Shown here: in pieces, positions 1 to 8,934 of the stretch
Numbering within the stretch: position 1 is the first letter of the stretch
Layout of the letters: each line of letters opens with the position of its first letter
Origin: Rubrivivax sp.
GTDB taxonomy: Bacteria > Pseudomonadota > Gammaproteobacteria > Burkholderiales > Burkholderiaceae_C
Direction: 5' to 3'
NCBI GenBank assembly: GCA_027483705.1
Contig: JAIXTY010000329.1
Location: 1 to 48,786, forward strand
Length of the DNA: 48,786 nt
Made by a program: the position numbers and the translations under genes
Notes under the pieces: model-generated
Databases searched by the model: none
Seen by the model: only the letters and a program-made list of their open reading frames with translations
What the model was told of the DNA's origin: nothing

Positions 1-2
1 CG

Positions 3-1094
3 CTGAAGAACTTCGACGGCCTGAAGATCAACGCCAACCCCGACCGCGAGGGCCTGGACCTCAACCGCAACTTCCCGGCCTACTGGCGGCAGGAGTTCGA
101 GCAGGTGGGCGCCGGCCCCTACCCCACCAGCGAGCCCGAGGTGCGGGCGATGGTGGACTTCATCTGCAAGCACCCCAACATCGGCGCGGCGATCAGCTTC
201 CACACCCACAGCGGCGTGATCCTGCGCCCGATGGGCACGCAGTCCGACGACGACATGACGCCCGAGGACCTGTGGATCTACCAGCGCCTGTCTGACCTGG
301 GCGCCAAGCTCACCGGCTACCCGGCCATCAGCATCTGGCACGACTTCAAGTACCACCCCAAGCAGGTGATCACGGGCACGCAGGACTGGGTCTACGAGCA
401 CCTGGGCGCCCTCTTCTGGACGGTGGAGATCTGGGCGCCCAACAAGGAAGCCGGCATCACCGACTACAAGTGGATCGACTGGTACCGCGAGCACCCGGTC
501 GAAGACGACCTGAAGCTGCTGAAGTGGAGCGACGAGCAGTGCGGCGGCCGCGCGCACGTCGACTGGTACGCCTACCAGCACCCGCAGCTCGGCGCCGTGG
601 AGCTGGGCGGCTGGGACCGCATGAACTACTGGCGCAACCCGCCGCCGGCGTTGCGTGAGCGCGAGGCGGCGCGCTTCCCGGCGTGGCTGCTGCAGCTGGG
701 CCTTTCCCTGCCCAAGCTCGAGGTGCTGCGCACCGAGGTGCGCGCGCTCGGCCCCGACACCTGGCGCGTGCGCTTTGCCGTGGCCAATGCGGGCTACCTG
801 CCCAGCTACGTGAGCAAGCGTTCGCTGGAGCGCAAGACGGCACGCGGCACCGTGTTCCGCATCCACCTGCCGCCGGGCATCACGCTGGTCAGCGGGCTCG
901 AACGCGAGGTCGGCCAGCACCTGGAGGGCCACGCGCCCAAGGGCTCGCTGCAGGCCTTCCTGCCCAGCCGCGAGCTCACGGCCGACCGCGCCGTGGCCGA
1001 GTGGGTGGTGCGCGGCCCGCGCGGCACGGCGCTGGCGCTCAGCGCCACGGCCGACCGCGCCGGCACGGTGCACGCCGAGGTCACGCTGGACTGA
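3..1094 (+). CDS. M14-family zinc carboxypeptidase, 5' end outside window
   Basis: This is the C-terminal 363 residues of a metallocarboxypeptidase; the start and the HxxE zinc motif lie left of the window. Visible M14 signatures are GLDLNRNFPAYW near the left edge (the substrate-binding Asn-Arg region), SFHTHSG (the third zinc ligand His) and TVEIWAP, which carries the likely catalytic Glu. After the catalytic domain, about 120 residues look like a beta-rich C-terminal domain. The family removes C-terminal residues from peptides. Substrate and location cannot be judged because the N-terminus is missing. It ends 5 bases before the histidine kinase start, so the two may be cotranscribed. Confidence 0.85.
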   Translation: MKNFDGLKINANPDREGLDLNRNFPAYWRQEFEQVGAGPYPTSEPEVRAMVDFICKHPNIGAAISFHTHSGVILRPMGTQSDDDMTPEDLWIYQRLSDLGAKLTGYPAISIWHDFKYHPKQVITGTQDWVYEHLGALFWTVEIWAPNKEAGITDYKWIDWYREHPVEDDLKLLKWSDEQCGGRAHVDWYAYQHPQLGAVELGGWDRMNYWRNPPPALREREAARFPAWLLQLGLSLPKLEVLRTEVRALGPDTWRVRFAVANAGYLPSYVSKRSLERKTARGTVFRIHLPPGITLVSGLEREVGQHLEGHAPKGSLQAFLPSRELTADRAVAEWVVRGPRGTALALSATADRAGTVHAEVTLD

Positions 1095-1099
1095 GCACC

Positions 1100-3421
1100 A
1101 TGAGCGGGTACGACCCCGGTGACGGCGACGACCCCTGGGCGTCGCTGTTCGAGTTCCTGCCCATCGGTGCCTACCGCAGCACGCCGGGGGGCCACCAGTT
1201 GCGGGCCAACCCGGCGCTGGTGCGGCTCAACGGCTTCGAGACCGAGGCCGAGCAGCTCGCGGCCGCGCGCGACCCGCTCGGCAGCTGGTACGTGGTGCCG
1301 GGCCGGCGTGACGAGTTCCTGCAGCGCCTGACCCGCGACGGCCAGGTCATCGCCTTCGAGTCCGAGGTCCGACGCCGGCGCACGGGCGAACGCATCTGGG
1401 TGCGCGAGAACGCGCACGCCGTGCGCGGGCCCGACGGGGCGGTGCGCTACTACGAGGGCACGGTCGAGGAGATCACCGACGTCGTGCGCACGCGCGAGGC
1501 GCTGGCGCTGTCGGAGGCCAGCGTGCGCGAGCTGGTGTCGCTGGTGCCGGGCGTTATCTACCGCCTGGTGGTCGAACCCGGCGGCGCGCGCCGCTTCACG
1601 TTCATCAGCGACGCGATCGAGTCGCTGTACGGCGTCAGTGCGGCCGAGGTCATGGCCGACAGCGAGGTGCTGACGCGGTGCATCGACGCGGCCGACCGCG
1701 CCCGCGTGGCCGACGGGGTGGCCCGTATCGCACTCGAAGGGCGCCCGCTGGACGTGCAGTTCCGGATCCGCCACGCCGACGGCCGCGAGCGCTGGGTGCA
1801 CTGGCGCGGCAGCGCCTCGGGGCGCGATGCAGCCGGGCGGCAGGTCCGTGCCGGCGTCGCCACCGATGTGACCGAGCGCCAGCAGGCCGAGCTGGCGCTG
1901 CGCCGCAGCCAGGCCGAGCTGCAGCAGCTGGTGGCGCTGATCCCGGGCATGGTCTACCGGCTCGTCATCGACGCCGACGGCCAGCGCCGCTACAGCTTCG
2001 TCAGCGAGCGCGTGCGCGAGATCTACGGCGTCTCGCCCGAGCAGGTGCTGGCCGACGGCACGGTGCTGATGCGCATGCGCCATCCGGACGACCACCACCG
2101 CGATGCCGCGCCGATCGCGCGTGCGCTGGACACGCATGTGGCGCTGGACTACCAGCTGCGCATCCGCCGGCCCGACGGGCAGCAGCGCTGGATCCACGTC
2201 ATCAGCAGCCCGGCCGAGAACGACGGCGCCTCGCGCGTGCGTGTCGGCGTGCTGTTCGACATCACCGAGCGCAAGCAGGCGCAGCTGGCGCTGCAGCTGC
2301 AGAGCGAGCTGTGGATGGGCGCGCTCGAGGCCAGCGGCGACGGCGTCTGGGACTGGCGCGTGCGGGACGGCGTGGAGATCCTCAGCCCGCAGTGCAAGGC
2401 GATGTACGGCTTTGCGCCCGACGAGCTGCCCGACACGCCCGATGCGCTGGACTCGCGCACCCACCCCGACGACCTGCCGCGCATGCGCGCCGACCGCGAC
2501 GCGCACTTCGAGGGGCGCACCGCCCGCTACGTCAACGAGCACCGCGTGCGGTGCAAGGACGGCAGCTGGAAGTGGATCCTCTCGCGCGGGCTCGTCATCG
2601 AGCGCGACGTGCAGGGCCGGCCGCTGCGCATGATCGGCACGCACACCGACGTCACGGCCGCCAAGCAGGCCGAGGGCCTGCGCCTGGAGCGCGACAGCGC
2701 CGCCGCCGCCGACCGCGCCAAGAGCGAGTTCCTCAGCCGCGTGAGCCACGAGCTGCGCACGCCGCTGAACGCCGTGCTGGGTTTTGCGCAGCTGCTCGAC
2801 ATGGACCCCGGTGGCAGCGGCGAGCGCCAGCGCGGCTGGGTGCAGCAGGCGCTGGCCAGCGGCCGCCATCTGCAGGCGCTGCTGGAAGACATCCTCGATC
2901 TGAGCAGCCTGCAGAGCGGGCGCCTGACGATGGCGCTGGAGCCGGTGGCGCTTGACGAGGTGGTGGCCGAGGCCTGGACGATGCTGTCGGCCGGCGCCAT
3001 CGACACGCCGGCGCTGGCGCGGCGGCTGGACGATGGCGTCAGCGGCCGTGGCGCCGTCGTGCGGGCCGACCGCAAGCGGCTCAAGCAGATCGCGAGCAAC
3101 CTGCTGTCCAACGCCATCAAGTACAACCGCCCCGGCGGCTGGGTGCGGCTGGCCGTGGCCGCGGTGCCGCCGGCGCGCGAGGGCGAGCCGCCACGCTGGG
3201 AATTGCGCGTGCGCGACGAAGGCGCCGGCCTCACCGAGCAGCAGCTCGCGCGGCTGTTCAACCCCTTCGACCGCCTGGGCGCCGAGCGCGGGCCGGTGGC
3301 CGGCACCGGGCTCGGCCTGGCGCTGACCCGGCAGCTCGTGCAGGCGCAGGGCGGCGAGATCGGCGTCGAGAGCACGCCGGGCGTGGGCAGCACGTTCTGG
3401 GTGCGGCTGCCCGCGGCCTGA
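1100..3421 (+). CDS. PAS-domain sensor histidine kinase (four PAS domains)
   Basis: 773 residues with no clear membrane segment, so probably a cytoplasmic sensor kinase. Four PAS/PAC units are visible at roughly residues 12-130, 135-255, 265-395 and 400-525. PAS units 2 and 3 are near copies (LVxLxPGxxYRLV then YGVS). The HisKA domain carries the H-box SHELRTPLNA with phospho-acceptor H550. The ATPase domain has an N-box (LLSNAIKYN, N671) and a G-box (GTGLGLAL, from about residue 735). There is no receiver domain and no adjacent response regulator, so the partner is unknown. The ATG at 1100 was chosen because it follows the preceding stop and begins the first PAS domain; the open frame extends further upstream only inside the carboxypeptidase gene. 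Confidence 0.9.
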   Translation: MSGYDPGDGDDPWASLFEFLPIGAYRSTPGGHQLRANPALVRLNGFETEAEQLAAARDPLGSWYVVPGRRDEFLQRLTRDGQVIAFESEVRRRRTGERIWVRENAHAVRGPDGAVRYYEGTVEEITDVVRTREALALSEASVRELVSLVPGVIYRLVVEPGGARRFTFISDAIESLYGVSAAEVMADSEVLTRCIDAADRARVADGVARIALEGRPLDVQFRIRHADGRERWVHWRGSASGRDAAGRQVRAGVATDVTERQQAELALRRSQAELQQLVALIPGMVYRLVIDADGQRRYSFVSERVREIYGVSPEQVLADGTVLMRMRHPDDHHRDAAPIARALDTHVALDYQLRIRRPDGQQRWIHVISSPAENDGASRVRVGVLFDITERKQAQLALQLQSELWMGALEASGDGVWDWRVRDGVEILSPQCKAMYGFAPDELPDTPDALDSRTHPDDLPRMRADRDAHFEGRTARYVNEHRVRCKDGSWKWILSRGLVIERDVQGRPLRMIGTHTDVTAAKQAEGLRLERDSAAAADRAKSEFLSRVSHELRTPLNAVLGFAQLLDMDPGGSGERQRGWVQQALASGRHLQALLEDILDLSSLQSGRLTMALEPVALDEVVAEAWTMLSAGAIDTPALARRLDDGVSGRGAVVRADRKRLKQIASNLLSNAIKYNRPGGWVRLAVAAVPPAREGEPPRWELRVRDEGAGLTEQQLARLFNPFDRLGAERGPVAGTGLGLALTRQLVQAQGGEIGVESTPGVGSTFWVRLPAA

Positions 3422-3445
3422 GCCGCGGCCGGGCCGCTCACACGC

Positions 3446-4030
3446 TCAGCGCTGCTCGAAGCGGTAGACGGCGACGCTGGCGCGCCAGTTGGGCGCCACG
3501 CGCACGACGCGGCCGTCCTGCAGGCCAAAGGCATCGGTCACCTGCAGGCCCAGGCGGTGCGCCAGCACGCCGAAGTCGGCGAACGTGCCGACGCGGATGT
3601 TCGGCGTGTCGTGCCACTCGTAGGGCAGGGCGCGTGTCACCGGCATGCGGCCGGCGGCCACCTTCAGGCGGTTGGGCCAGTGCGCGAAGTTCGGGAACGC
3701 GACGATGCCGATGCGACCCACGCGCGCCGTCTCGCGCAGCATGCGCTCGGTGTGGCGGATGGCCTGCAGCGTGTCGATCTGCAGCACGACGTCGAAGCTC
3801 TGGTCGTCGAAAAGGGCCAGGCCCTCCTCGAGGTCGAGCTGCACGACATCGACGCCGCGCTGCACGCACTGCAGCACGTTGGCGTCGGCCAGCTCGACGC
3901 CGTAGCCGCTGCAGCCCTTCTCGCGCTGCAGCCACTCGAGCAGCGCGCCGTCGCCGCAGCCGAGGTCGAGCACGCGGCTGCCCGGCGGCACCAGCGCGCC
4001 GATCAACTCCAGATCGCTGCGCTCAGACAT
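3446..4030 (-). CDS. metW: Methionine biosynthesis protein MetW
   Basis: 194 residues, full length for MetW, a class I SAM-methyltransferase-fold protein. The glycine motif VLDLGCGDG is at about residues 20-28, and the [11 protein letters not shown] and [12 protein letters not shown] stretches are characteristic. In Proteobacteria MetW is encoded with MetX and is required for, or stimulates, homoserine acylation. Its start overlaps the end of metX by 8 bases (4023-4030), which suggests translational coupling. It converges with the histidine kinase gene 24 bases away, and no clear terminator hairpin is seen between them. Confidence 0.93.
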   Translation of the reverse strand: MSERSDLELIGALVPPGSRVLDLGCGDGALLEWLQREKGCSGYGVELADANVLQCVQRGVDVVQLDLEEGLALFDDQSFDVVLQIDTLQAIRHTERMLRETARVGRIGIVAFPNFAHWPNRLKVAAGRMPVTRALPYEWHDTPNIRVGTFADFGVLAHRLGLQVTDAFGLQDGRVVRVAPNWRASVAVYRFEQR

Positions 4031-5183
4031 GACGGTTGTCCAGTTCGCCCGAGAGCCGCTCGAACCAGGCGCGCACCAGCGCGTGGTAGCGCGCGTCGTC
4101 CAGCAGGAAGGCGTCGTGGCCGTGTGGCGCGTCGATCTCGGCGTAGTTCACGGCGATGCGGTTGTCGACCAGGGCCTTGACGATCTCGCGGCTGCGGCCC
4201 GGTGCGAAGCGCCAGTCGGTGGTGAAGCTCACCACCAGGAAGCGCAGCCCCAGCGCCTCGCAGCCGGCCGCGGCGAAGGCACGGGCCAGGTCGCCGCCGT
4301 GGGCGCGGGCGGGGTCGAAGTAGTCGAGCGCGCGCGTGATCAGCAGGTAGGTGTTGGCGTCGAAGTACTCGCTGAACTTGTCGCCCTGGTGGCGCAGGTA
4401 GCTTTCGATCTGGAACTCGATGTCCTGCGTGGTGTAGGCCAGCGCCGCGCCGTCGCCCGCGCGCAGGCTGCGGCCGAAGCGCGCCTCCATCGTGTCGTCG
4501 GACAGGTAGGTGATGTGGCCCAGCATGCGGGCCACGCGCAGGCCGCGGCGCGGCAGCACGCCGTGGCCGTAGAAGTGGCCGCCGTGGAAGTCGGGGTCGG
4601 TGACGATGGCGCGCCGCGCCACCTCGTTGAAGGCGATGTTCTGCGCCGACAGGTTGGGCGCCGTCGCGATGGCCGCCACCTGCCGCACACGCTGCGGGTG
4701 GCGCAGCGACCAGGCCAGCGCCTGCATGCCGCCCAGGCTGCCGCCCAGCACGGCGGCCAGCCGGTTGATGCCCAGGCGGTCGAGCAGCCGCGCCTGCGCG
4801 TCGACCCAGTCCTCCACCGTCACGACCGGGAAGTCCGATCCCCAGGGCCGCCCGGTCGCCGGGTTCGTGTGCATCGGCCCGGTGCTGCCGAAGCAGGAGC
4901 CGGGGTTGTTGATGCCGATGACGAAGAAGCGATCGGTGTCCAGCGGCTTGCCGGGGCCGATGAGGTTGTCCCACCAGCCGACGCTGCCGTTGGCCCAGGT
5001 GCCGGCCACGTGGTGGCTGGCGTTGAGCGCGTGGCACACCAGCACGGCGTTGCTGCGCTCGGCGTTGAGCGTGCCGTAGGTCTCGAAGGCCAGCTCGTAG
5101 GCCGGCAGCACCGCGCCGCTCTGCAGCGGCAGCGGCGTCTCGAAGTGCATCGACTGTGGTGTGACCGGTCCGACCGAACCCAT
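4023..5183 (-). CDS. metX: Homoserine O-acyltransferase MetX
   Basis: 386 residues, alpha/beta-hydrolase fold. It transfers an acyl group (acetyl, or succinyl in many Proteobacteria with MetW) to L-homoserine, the first dedicated step of methionine synthesis. The nucleophile elbow GGSLGGMQ gives Ser149; the likely rest of the triad is Asp323 (TTDWRF) and His356 (HGHDAF). The N-terminal pattern around QSMHF and LQSGAVL matches Burkholderiales MetX proteins as remembered and supports the ATG at 5183, although no strong Shine-Dalgarno is visible there. Which acyl-CoA is used cannot be decided from the motifs I can see. It heads a two-gene operon with metW and has a structured leader (see 5201-5240). 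Confidence 0.93.
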   Translation of the reverse strand: MGSVGPVTPQSMHFETPLPLQSGAVLPAYELAFETYGTLNAERSNAVLVCHALNASHHVAGTWANGSVGWWDNLIGPGKPLDTDRFFVIGINNPGSCFGSTGPMHTNPATGRPWGSDFPVVTVEDWVDAQARLLDRLGINRLAAVLGGSLGGMQALAWSLRHPQRVRQVAAIATAPNLSAQNIAFNEVARRAIVTDPDFHGGHFYGHGVLPRRGLRVARMLGHITYLSDDTMEARFGRSLRAGDGAALAYTTQDIEFQIESYLRHQGDKFSEYFDANTYLLITRALDYFDPARAHGGDLARAFAAAGCEALGLRFLVVSFTTDWRFAPGRSREIVKALVDNRIAVNYAEIDAPHGHDAFLLDDARYHALVRAWFERLSGELDNRHV

Positions 5184-5200
5184 GAGCAGACAAAAAACCT

Positions 5201-5240
5201 GGTGCCGCGCTTCAACACGGACACCGGGCGATCAGCGCGA
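5201..5240 (-). promoter_or_regulatory. Candidate H-type pseudoknot in metX leader
   Basis: Read on the reverse strand, CGCGCT (5239-5234) can pair perfectly with AGCGCG (5211-5206). GGTGT in the intervening loop (5225-5221) can pair with GCACC (5205-5201), with one G-U pair, directly after the first stem. This gives an H-type pseudoknot ending 17 nt before the metX ATG. AGG followed by six T residues comes next (5200-5192). The placement resembles short SAM-sensing pseudoknots such as SAM-II. However, the conserved SAM-II bases (the TGATTT block and the downstream TAAA) are not present, so a named riboswitch class cannot be assigned. It may instead be an attenuator hairpin. Confidence 0.35.
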
Positions 5241-5320
5241 GGCTCGTCACTCGGACATCCTGTTTAGCCGCATTTGTTGAAAGCGCCCGCAATCCGGAGC
5301 AAATCGGCGCTGAAGCCAAA

Positions 5321-5326
5321 AGTATA
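5321..5326 (-). promoter_or_regulatory. Possible -10 element for metXW
   Basis: TATACT on the reverse strand is one mismatch from the sigma-70 -10 consensus. It would give a leader of about 130 nt containing the pseudoknot candidate. No convincing -35 hexamer is seen about 17 bases upstream. Confidence 0.3.
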
Positions 5327-5350
5327 GCCAGGGCCCTAAGATGGCCCGCG

Positions 5351-6223
5351 ATGAACACACCCGCCTTCACCACGCTGATCGGCGCCCTGCTGTGCGCCGC
5401 GATGTGGGGCACGTCGCCATCGGCCCGGGCCCAGCCCGTCGACGAGGGCCTGCCCGAAGCCGCGGCCGAGGGCCGCCCGCCGCAGCCGCTGTGGGAGGCC
5501 GGCCTGGCCGCCTTCGGCACCCAGGCACCGGCCTACCCGGGCGCGCGCCAGCGCACCAGCAACGCCATCGTGCTGCCCTACCTGCTGTACCGCGGCCGCG
5601 TGCTGCGGGCCGAGCAGGGCACGGTGGGCGTGCGCGCGGCGCGCACCGAGTCGATGGAGCTCGACATCGGCTTTGCCGGCAGCTTCGGCTCCGCGGCCTC
5701 GGACAACGACGCGCGCCGCGGCCTGCCCAACATCGGCACGCTGGTGGAGTTCGGCCCGCGGCTGCGCTGGCGCCTGGGCCCGGCCTTCGGCGGCCAACTG
5801 GGTGCTGCCGTGCCGCTGCGCGGCGTTTTCGACCTCAACAACCGCTTCGAGTACCGCGGCTTGGCACTTGAGCCCTCGCTGAGCTGGGGCACACGCGCCG
5901 CCGGCTTCAACCTCGGCGCCAGTGTGGGCCTGCTGATCGCCGACGAGCGGCTGGCCGACACCTTCTACGGCGTCGCGCCCGTCTACGCCACGGCGACGCG
6001 GCCCGCCTACGTGGCGAAGGCCGGGTTGGTGGCGACGCGGCTGTCGTTCAACGCCAGCCGGCGGCTGCACCGCGACTGGGTCGTTTTCGGCTTCGCGCGC
6101 GTGGACAGCGTGCGCGGGGCCCGTAACGAAGACAGCCCGCTCGTCGACAAGACACAGGGCACTGCGGTGGGCGTCGGCGTGTCGTGGACCTTCGCGCGAT
6201 CCGACCGGCCGGCCGAACGCTGA
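5351..6223 (+). CDS. MipA/OmpV-family outer-membrane protein
   Basis: 290 residues. The N-terminus is a clear Sec signal peptide (hydrophobic core ending in SARAQ, about residue 28), so the product is exported. The body alternates short beta-strand segments with Gly/aromatic residues and ends in VGVGVSWTFARSD. The features WEAGLAAFGTQAPAYPGA and IVLPYLLYRGRVLRAEQG are typical of MipA/OmpV barrels. MipA of E. coli scaffolds a murein hydrolase and synthase, but most family members are uncharacterised. It is divergent from metX. It is followed 22 bases later by the hydrolase gene, so the next two genes may be in the same transcript. Confidence 0.85.
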   Translation: MNTPAFTTLIGALLCAAMWGTSPSARAQPVDEGLPEAAAEGRPPQPLWEAGLAAFGTQAPAYPGARQRTSNAIVLPYLLYRGRVLRAEQGTVGVRAARTESMELDIGFAGSFGSAASDNDARRGLPNIGTLVEFGPRLRWRLGPAFGGQLGAAVPLRGVFDLNNRFEYRGLALEPSLSWGTRAAGFNLGASVGLLIADERLADTFYGVAPVYATATRPAYVAKAGLVATRLSFNASRRLHRDWVVFGFARVDSVRGARNEDSPLVDKTQGTAVGVGVSWTFARSDRPAER

Positions 6224-6245
6224 CCCCATCAACCGACACGCCGCC

Positions 6246-7163
6246 ATGCATCACATCCCCGGCTTCGAAGGCTTCGACCCGTTCGACGTGGCGGTGGCCG
6301 GCCGCCGCGTGCGCGGCCGCCTGGGTGGCCCGGCCGGCGCGCCGGCGCTGCTGCTGCTGCACGGGTTTCCGCAGACCCACGTGATGTGGCACCGCGTGGC
6401 GCCGCTGCTCGCCGCGCACTTCCGCCTCGTGCTGCCCGACCTGCGCGGCTACGGCGACAGCGAGCCCGCGCCCGATGAGCCGCAGCACACGCAGATGGGC
6501 AAGCGCGCGATGGCCGCCGAGCTGCTGGCGCTGATGCGGCAGCTGGGCCACGAGCGCTTCATGGTGGCCGGGCACGACCGTGGTGGCCGCGTCGCGCACC
6601 GGCTGGCGCTCGATGCGCCCGGCGCGGTGTCGAAGCTGGCCGTGCTCGACATCGCGCCCACGCTCGACATGATCGAAGGCGCCGACTGGCGCTTCGGCCG
6701 CGCCTACTACCACTGGTTCTTCCTCGCGCAACCGGCGCCCGAGCCCGAGCGCATGATCGACAGCGATCCGGTGCGCTACCTGCACCGCAAGTTCGGTGGC
6801 TGGGGCGCCGGTTCGCTGGCGCACCTGCACCCGGCGGCGCTGGCCGAGTACGAGCGCGCCATCCGGCGGCCCGCGGTCGTGCACGCGATGTGCGAGGACT
6901 ACCGCGCCGCGCTCACCTGCGACCTCGAGCTCGACCGCGCCAGCCGCGCCGCCGGCGAGAAGCTGGCCTGCGAGCTGCTGGTGCTGTGGGGCGGGCGCGG
7001 CATCGTGCAGGCCCTCTTCGACCCCATGGCGCTGTGGCGGGCCGCGAGCCGCAACCCCGCGCAGGTGCAGGGGCAGGCGCTGGACTGCGGCCACTACCTG
7101 CCCGAGGAGCAGCCGGCGGCCACGGCCGAGCGGCTGCGCGCCTTCTTCAGCGCCGGGGCCTGA
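6246..7163 (+). CDS. Alpha/beta hydrolase, probable haloacetate dehalogenase
   Basis: 305 residues. The fold signature HGFPQTH begins at residue 39. The nucleophile elbow is GHDRGGR, giving Asp rather than Ser as nucleophile (D111). Residues that define fluoroacetate dehalogenases all appear with a near-constant offset from the Rhodopseudomonas RPA1163 enzyme as I remember it: D111, R112, R115, D135, H156, W157, Y219 and H283. The reaction would be hydrolysis of haloacetate to glycolate and halide. An epoxide hydrolase is the main alternative, but the H-W pair and two arginines favour the dehalogenase. The actual substrate in this organism is unknown. Confidence 0.8.
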   Translation: MHHIPGFEGFDPFDVAVAGRRVRGRLGGPAGAPALLLLHGFPQTHVMWHRVAPLLAAHFRLVLPDLRGYGDSEPAPDEPQHTQMGKRAMAAELLALMRQLGHERFMVAGHDRGGRVAHRLALDAPGAVSKLAVLDIAPTLDMIEGADWRFGRAYYHWFFLAQPAPEPERMIDSDPVRYLHRKFGGWGAGSLAHLHPAALAEYERAIRRPAVVHAMCEDYRAALTCDLELDRASRAAGEKLACELLVLWGGRGIVQALFDPMALWRAASRNPAQVQGQALDCGHYLPEEQPAATAERLRAFFSAGA

Positions 7164-7179
7164 GCGCCGATAACCCGTC

Positions 7180-8838
7180 ATGCACGCCTGGCTTCACCGC
7201 CTCGACCAGCACTTCCCGGTGCGCTACGCCGCGTGGCTGCTGGCCGCGCTGACGATGCTGCTGGGCGCGATCGCCTGGCTGCTCACCGGCAGCGGCGCCC
7301 TGGGCACCCTGGCGCTGCTGGGCCTGTTCCTCACCGGCCTGGGCTGGCGCGACACGCGGCAGACGCGCCACTCGGTGCTGCGCAACTACCCCGTCATCGG
7401 GCACCTGCGCTTCCTGCTGGAGTTCATCCGGCCGGAGATGCGCCAGTACTTCATCGAGTCCGACAACGAGGCCGCGCCGTTTTCGCGCCAGCAGCGCAGC
7501 CTCGTCTACCAGCGCGCCAAGGGCGACGCCGACAAGCGCCCCTTCGGCACGCAGCTCGACGTGCATGCGCTGGGCTACGAGTGGATCAACCACTCGATGG
7601 CGCCCACCGAGGTGGCCAGCCACGACTTCCGCATCACCATCGGCGACAGCGGCAGCAGCTGCACGCGGCCGTACAGCGCCAGCGTCTTCAACATCTCGGC
7701 GATGAGCTTCGGTGCGCTGAGCGCCAACGCCATCCTCGCGCTCAACGGCGGCGCCAAGCGGGGTGGCTTCGCGCACGACACCGGCGAGGGCAGCATCAGC
7801 CAGCACCACCGCGTGCACGGCGGCGATCTGATCTGGGAGATCGGCAGCGGCTACTTCGGCTGCCGCGACGAGGCCGGGCGCTTCAGCGAGGAGCGCTTCG
7901 TCGCCAACGCCGGCGACGAGCAGGTGAAGATGATCGAGCTCAAGCTGAGCCAGGGCGCCAAGCCCGGGCACGGCGGTGTGCTGCCGGGGCCCAAGGTGAC
8001 GGCCGAGATCGCCGCGGCGCGGGGCGTGCCGGAGGGTGTGGACTGCGTGAGCCCGGCCAGCCACTCGGCCTTTGCCACGCCCGTGGAGATGCTGCGCTTC
8101 ATCGAGCGGCTGCGCCTGCTGTCGGGCGGCAAGCCGGTGGGCTTCAAGTTCTGCATCGGCCACCCTTGGGAGTGGTTTGCCATCTGCAAGGCCATGCTCG
8201 AGACGGGCCTGGTGCCGGACTTCATCGTCGTCGACGGCGCCGAAGGCGGCACCGGCGCGGCGCCGCTGGAGTTCACCGACCACGTCGGCGCGCCGCTGCA
8301 GGAGGGGCTGCTGCTGGTGCACAACACGCTGGTCGGCCTGAACCTGCGCCCGCGCATCCGCATCGGCGCGGCGGGCAAGGTGGTGAGCGCCTTCGACATC
8401 GCGCGCTGCATGGCGATGGGCGCCGACTGGTGCAACTCGGCGCGCGGCTTCATGTTCGCGTTGGGCTGCATCCAGGCCCAGGCCTGCCACACCGGTGCCT
8501 GCCCCACCGGCGTGACGACGCAGGACCCGCTGCGCCAGCAGGCGCTGGTGGTGCCGACCAAGACCGAGCGCGTCTGGCGCTTTCACCAGAACACGCTGAT
8601 GGCGCTGAAAGAGCTGGTGCAGGCCGCCGGGCTCACGCACCCGGGCCAGATCACGGCCAGCCACATCGTGCGCCGCGTCTCGCAGGGCGACGTGCGGCTG
8701 CTCGCGAACCAGCTGCCCTTCATCAAGCCCGGTGCGCTGCTGGCAGCCATGGAAGGCCGCGCCGACTGGCCGCACGCCGTGTACCGGCAGTACTGGCCAC
8801 TCGCGCAGAGCGGCAGCTTCCAGCCTGCGCCCACCTGA
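7180..8838 (+). CDS. Membrane-anchored FMN-binding glutamate-synthase-like protein
   Basis: 552 residues. The first ~65 residues hold two hydrophobic membrane segments. The rest is the FMN-binding TIM-barrel domain of glutamate synthase large subunits, with GGAKRGGFAHDTGEGSIS, KPGHGGVLPG and DGAEGGTGAAPLEF. The 3Fe-4S ligand pattern C-x5-C-x4-C is intact (C430, C436, C441 in GCIQAQACHTGACPTG). The amidotransferase (glutaminase) domain of GltB is absent, so glutamate synthesis from glutamine is unlikely without a partner. Family members are annotated as FMN-binding glutamate synthase family; the reaction is unknown. It starts 16 bases after the hydrolase gene. Confidence 0.88.
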   Translation: MHAWLHRLDQHFPVRYAAWLLAALTMLLGAIAWLLTGSGALGTLALLGLFLTGLGWRDTRQTRHSVLRNYPVIGHLRFLLEFIRPEMRQYFIESDNEAAPFSRQQRSLVYQRAKGDADKRPFGTQLDVHALGYEWINHSMAPTEVASHDFRITIGDSGSSCTRPYSASVFNISAMSFGALSANAILALNGGAKRGGFAHDTGEGSISQHHRVHGGDLIWEIGSGYFGCRDEAGRFSEERFVANAGDEQVKMIELKLSQGAKPGHGGVLPGPKVTAEIAAARGVPEGVDCVSPASHSAFATPVEMLRFIERLRLLSGGKPVGFKFCIGHPWEWFAICKAMLETGLVPDFIVVDGAEGGTGAAPLEFTDHVGAPLQEGLLLVHNTLVGLNLRPRIRIGAAGKVVSAFDIARCMAMGADWCNSARGFMFALGCIQAQACHTGACPTGVTTQDPLRQQALVVPTKTERVWRFHQNTLMALKELVQAAGLTHPGQITASHIVRRVSQGDVRLLANQLPFIKPGALLAAMEGRADWPHAVYRQYWPLAQSGSFQPAPT

Positions 8839-8869
8839 ACGAGGCCCCCGGGTGCGGTGGACCAGCCGC

Positions 8870-8875
8870 TACACT
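8870..8875 (+). promoter_or_regulatory. Possible -10 element before the oxidoreductase fusion
   Basis: TACACT lies about 60 bases before the ATG at 8935. It argues against the alternative upstream GTG start at 8857, which would be 5' of this element. No good -35 is seen. Confidence 0.3.
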
Positions 8876-8934
8876 GGCCCGCAGGGTGCCGAGCCGGGCA
8901 CGCCGAGCCACATCCAGGGAGGCCGTGTCGGAGG

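Noticed and set aside
806..2869. Long reverse open frame (687 codons) opposite the histidine kinase
   Set aside because: Codon-shadow of a GC-rich gene; composition is His/Arg/Ala/Val-rich without any domain, while the forward frame has clear PAS and kinase motifs.
5201..5240. Confident SAM-II riboswitch call
   Set aside because: Only the stem layout and a CGCGCTGAT/AAGCGCG similarity fit; the invariant TGATTT and TAAA elements are missing.
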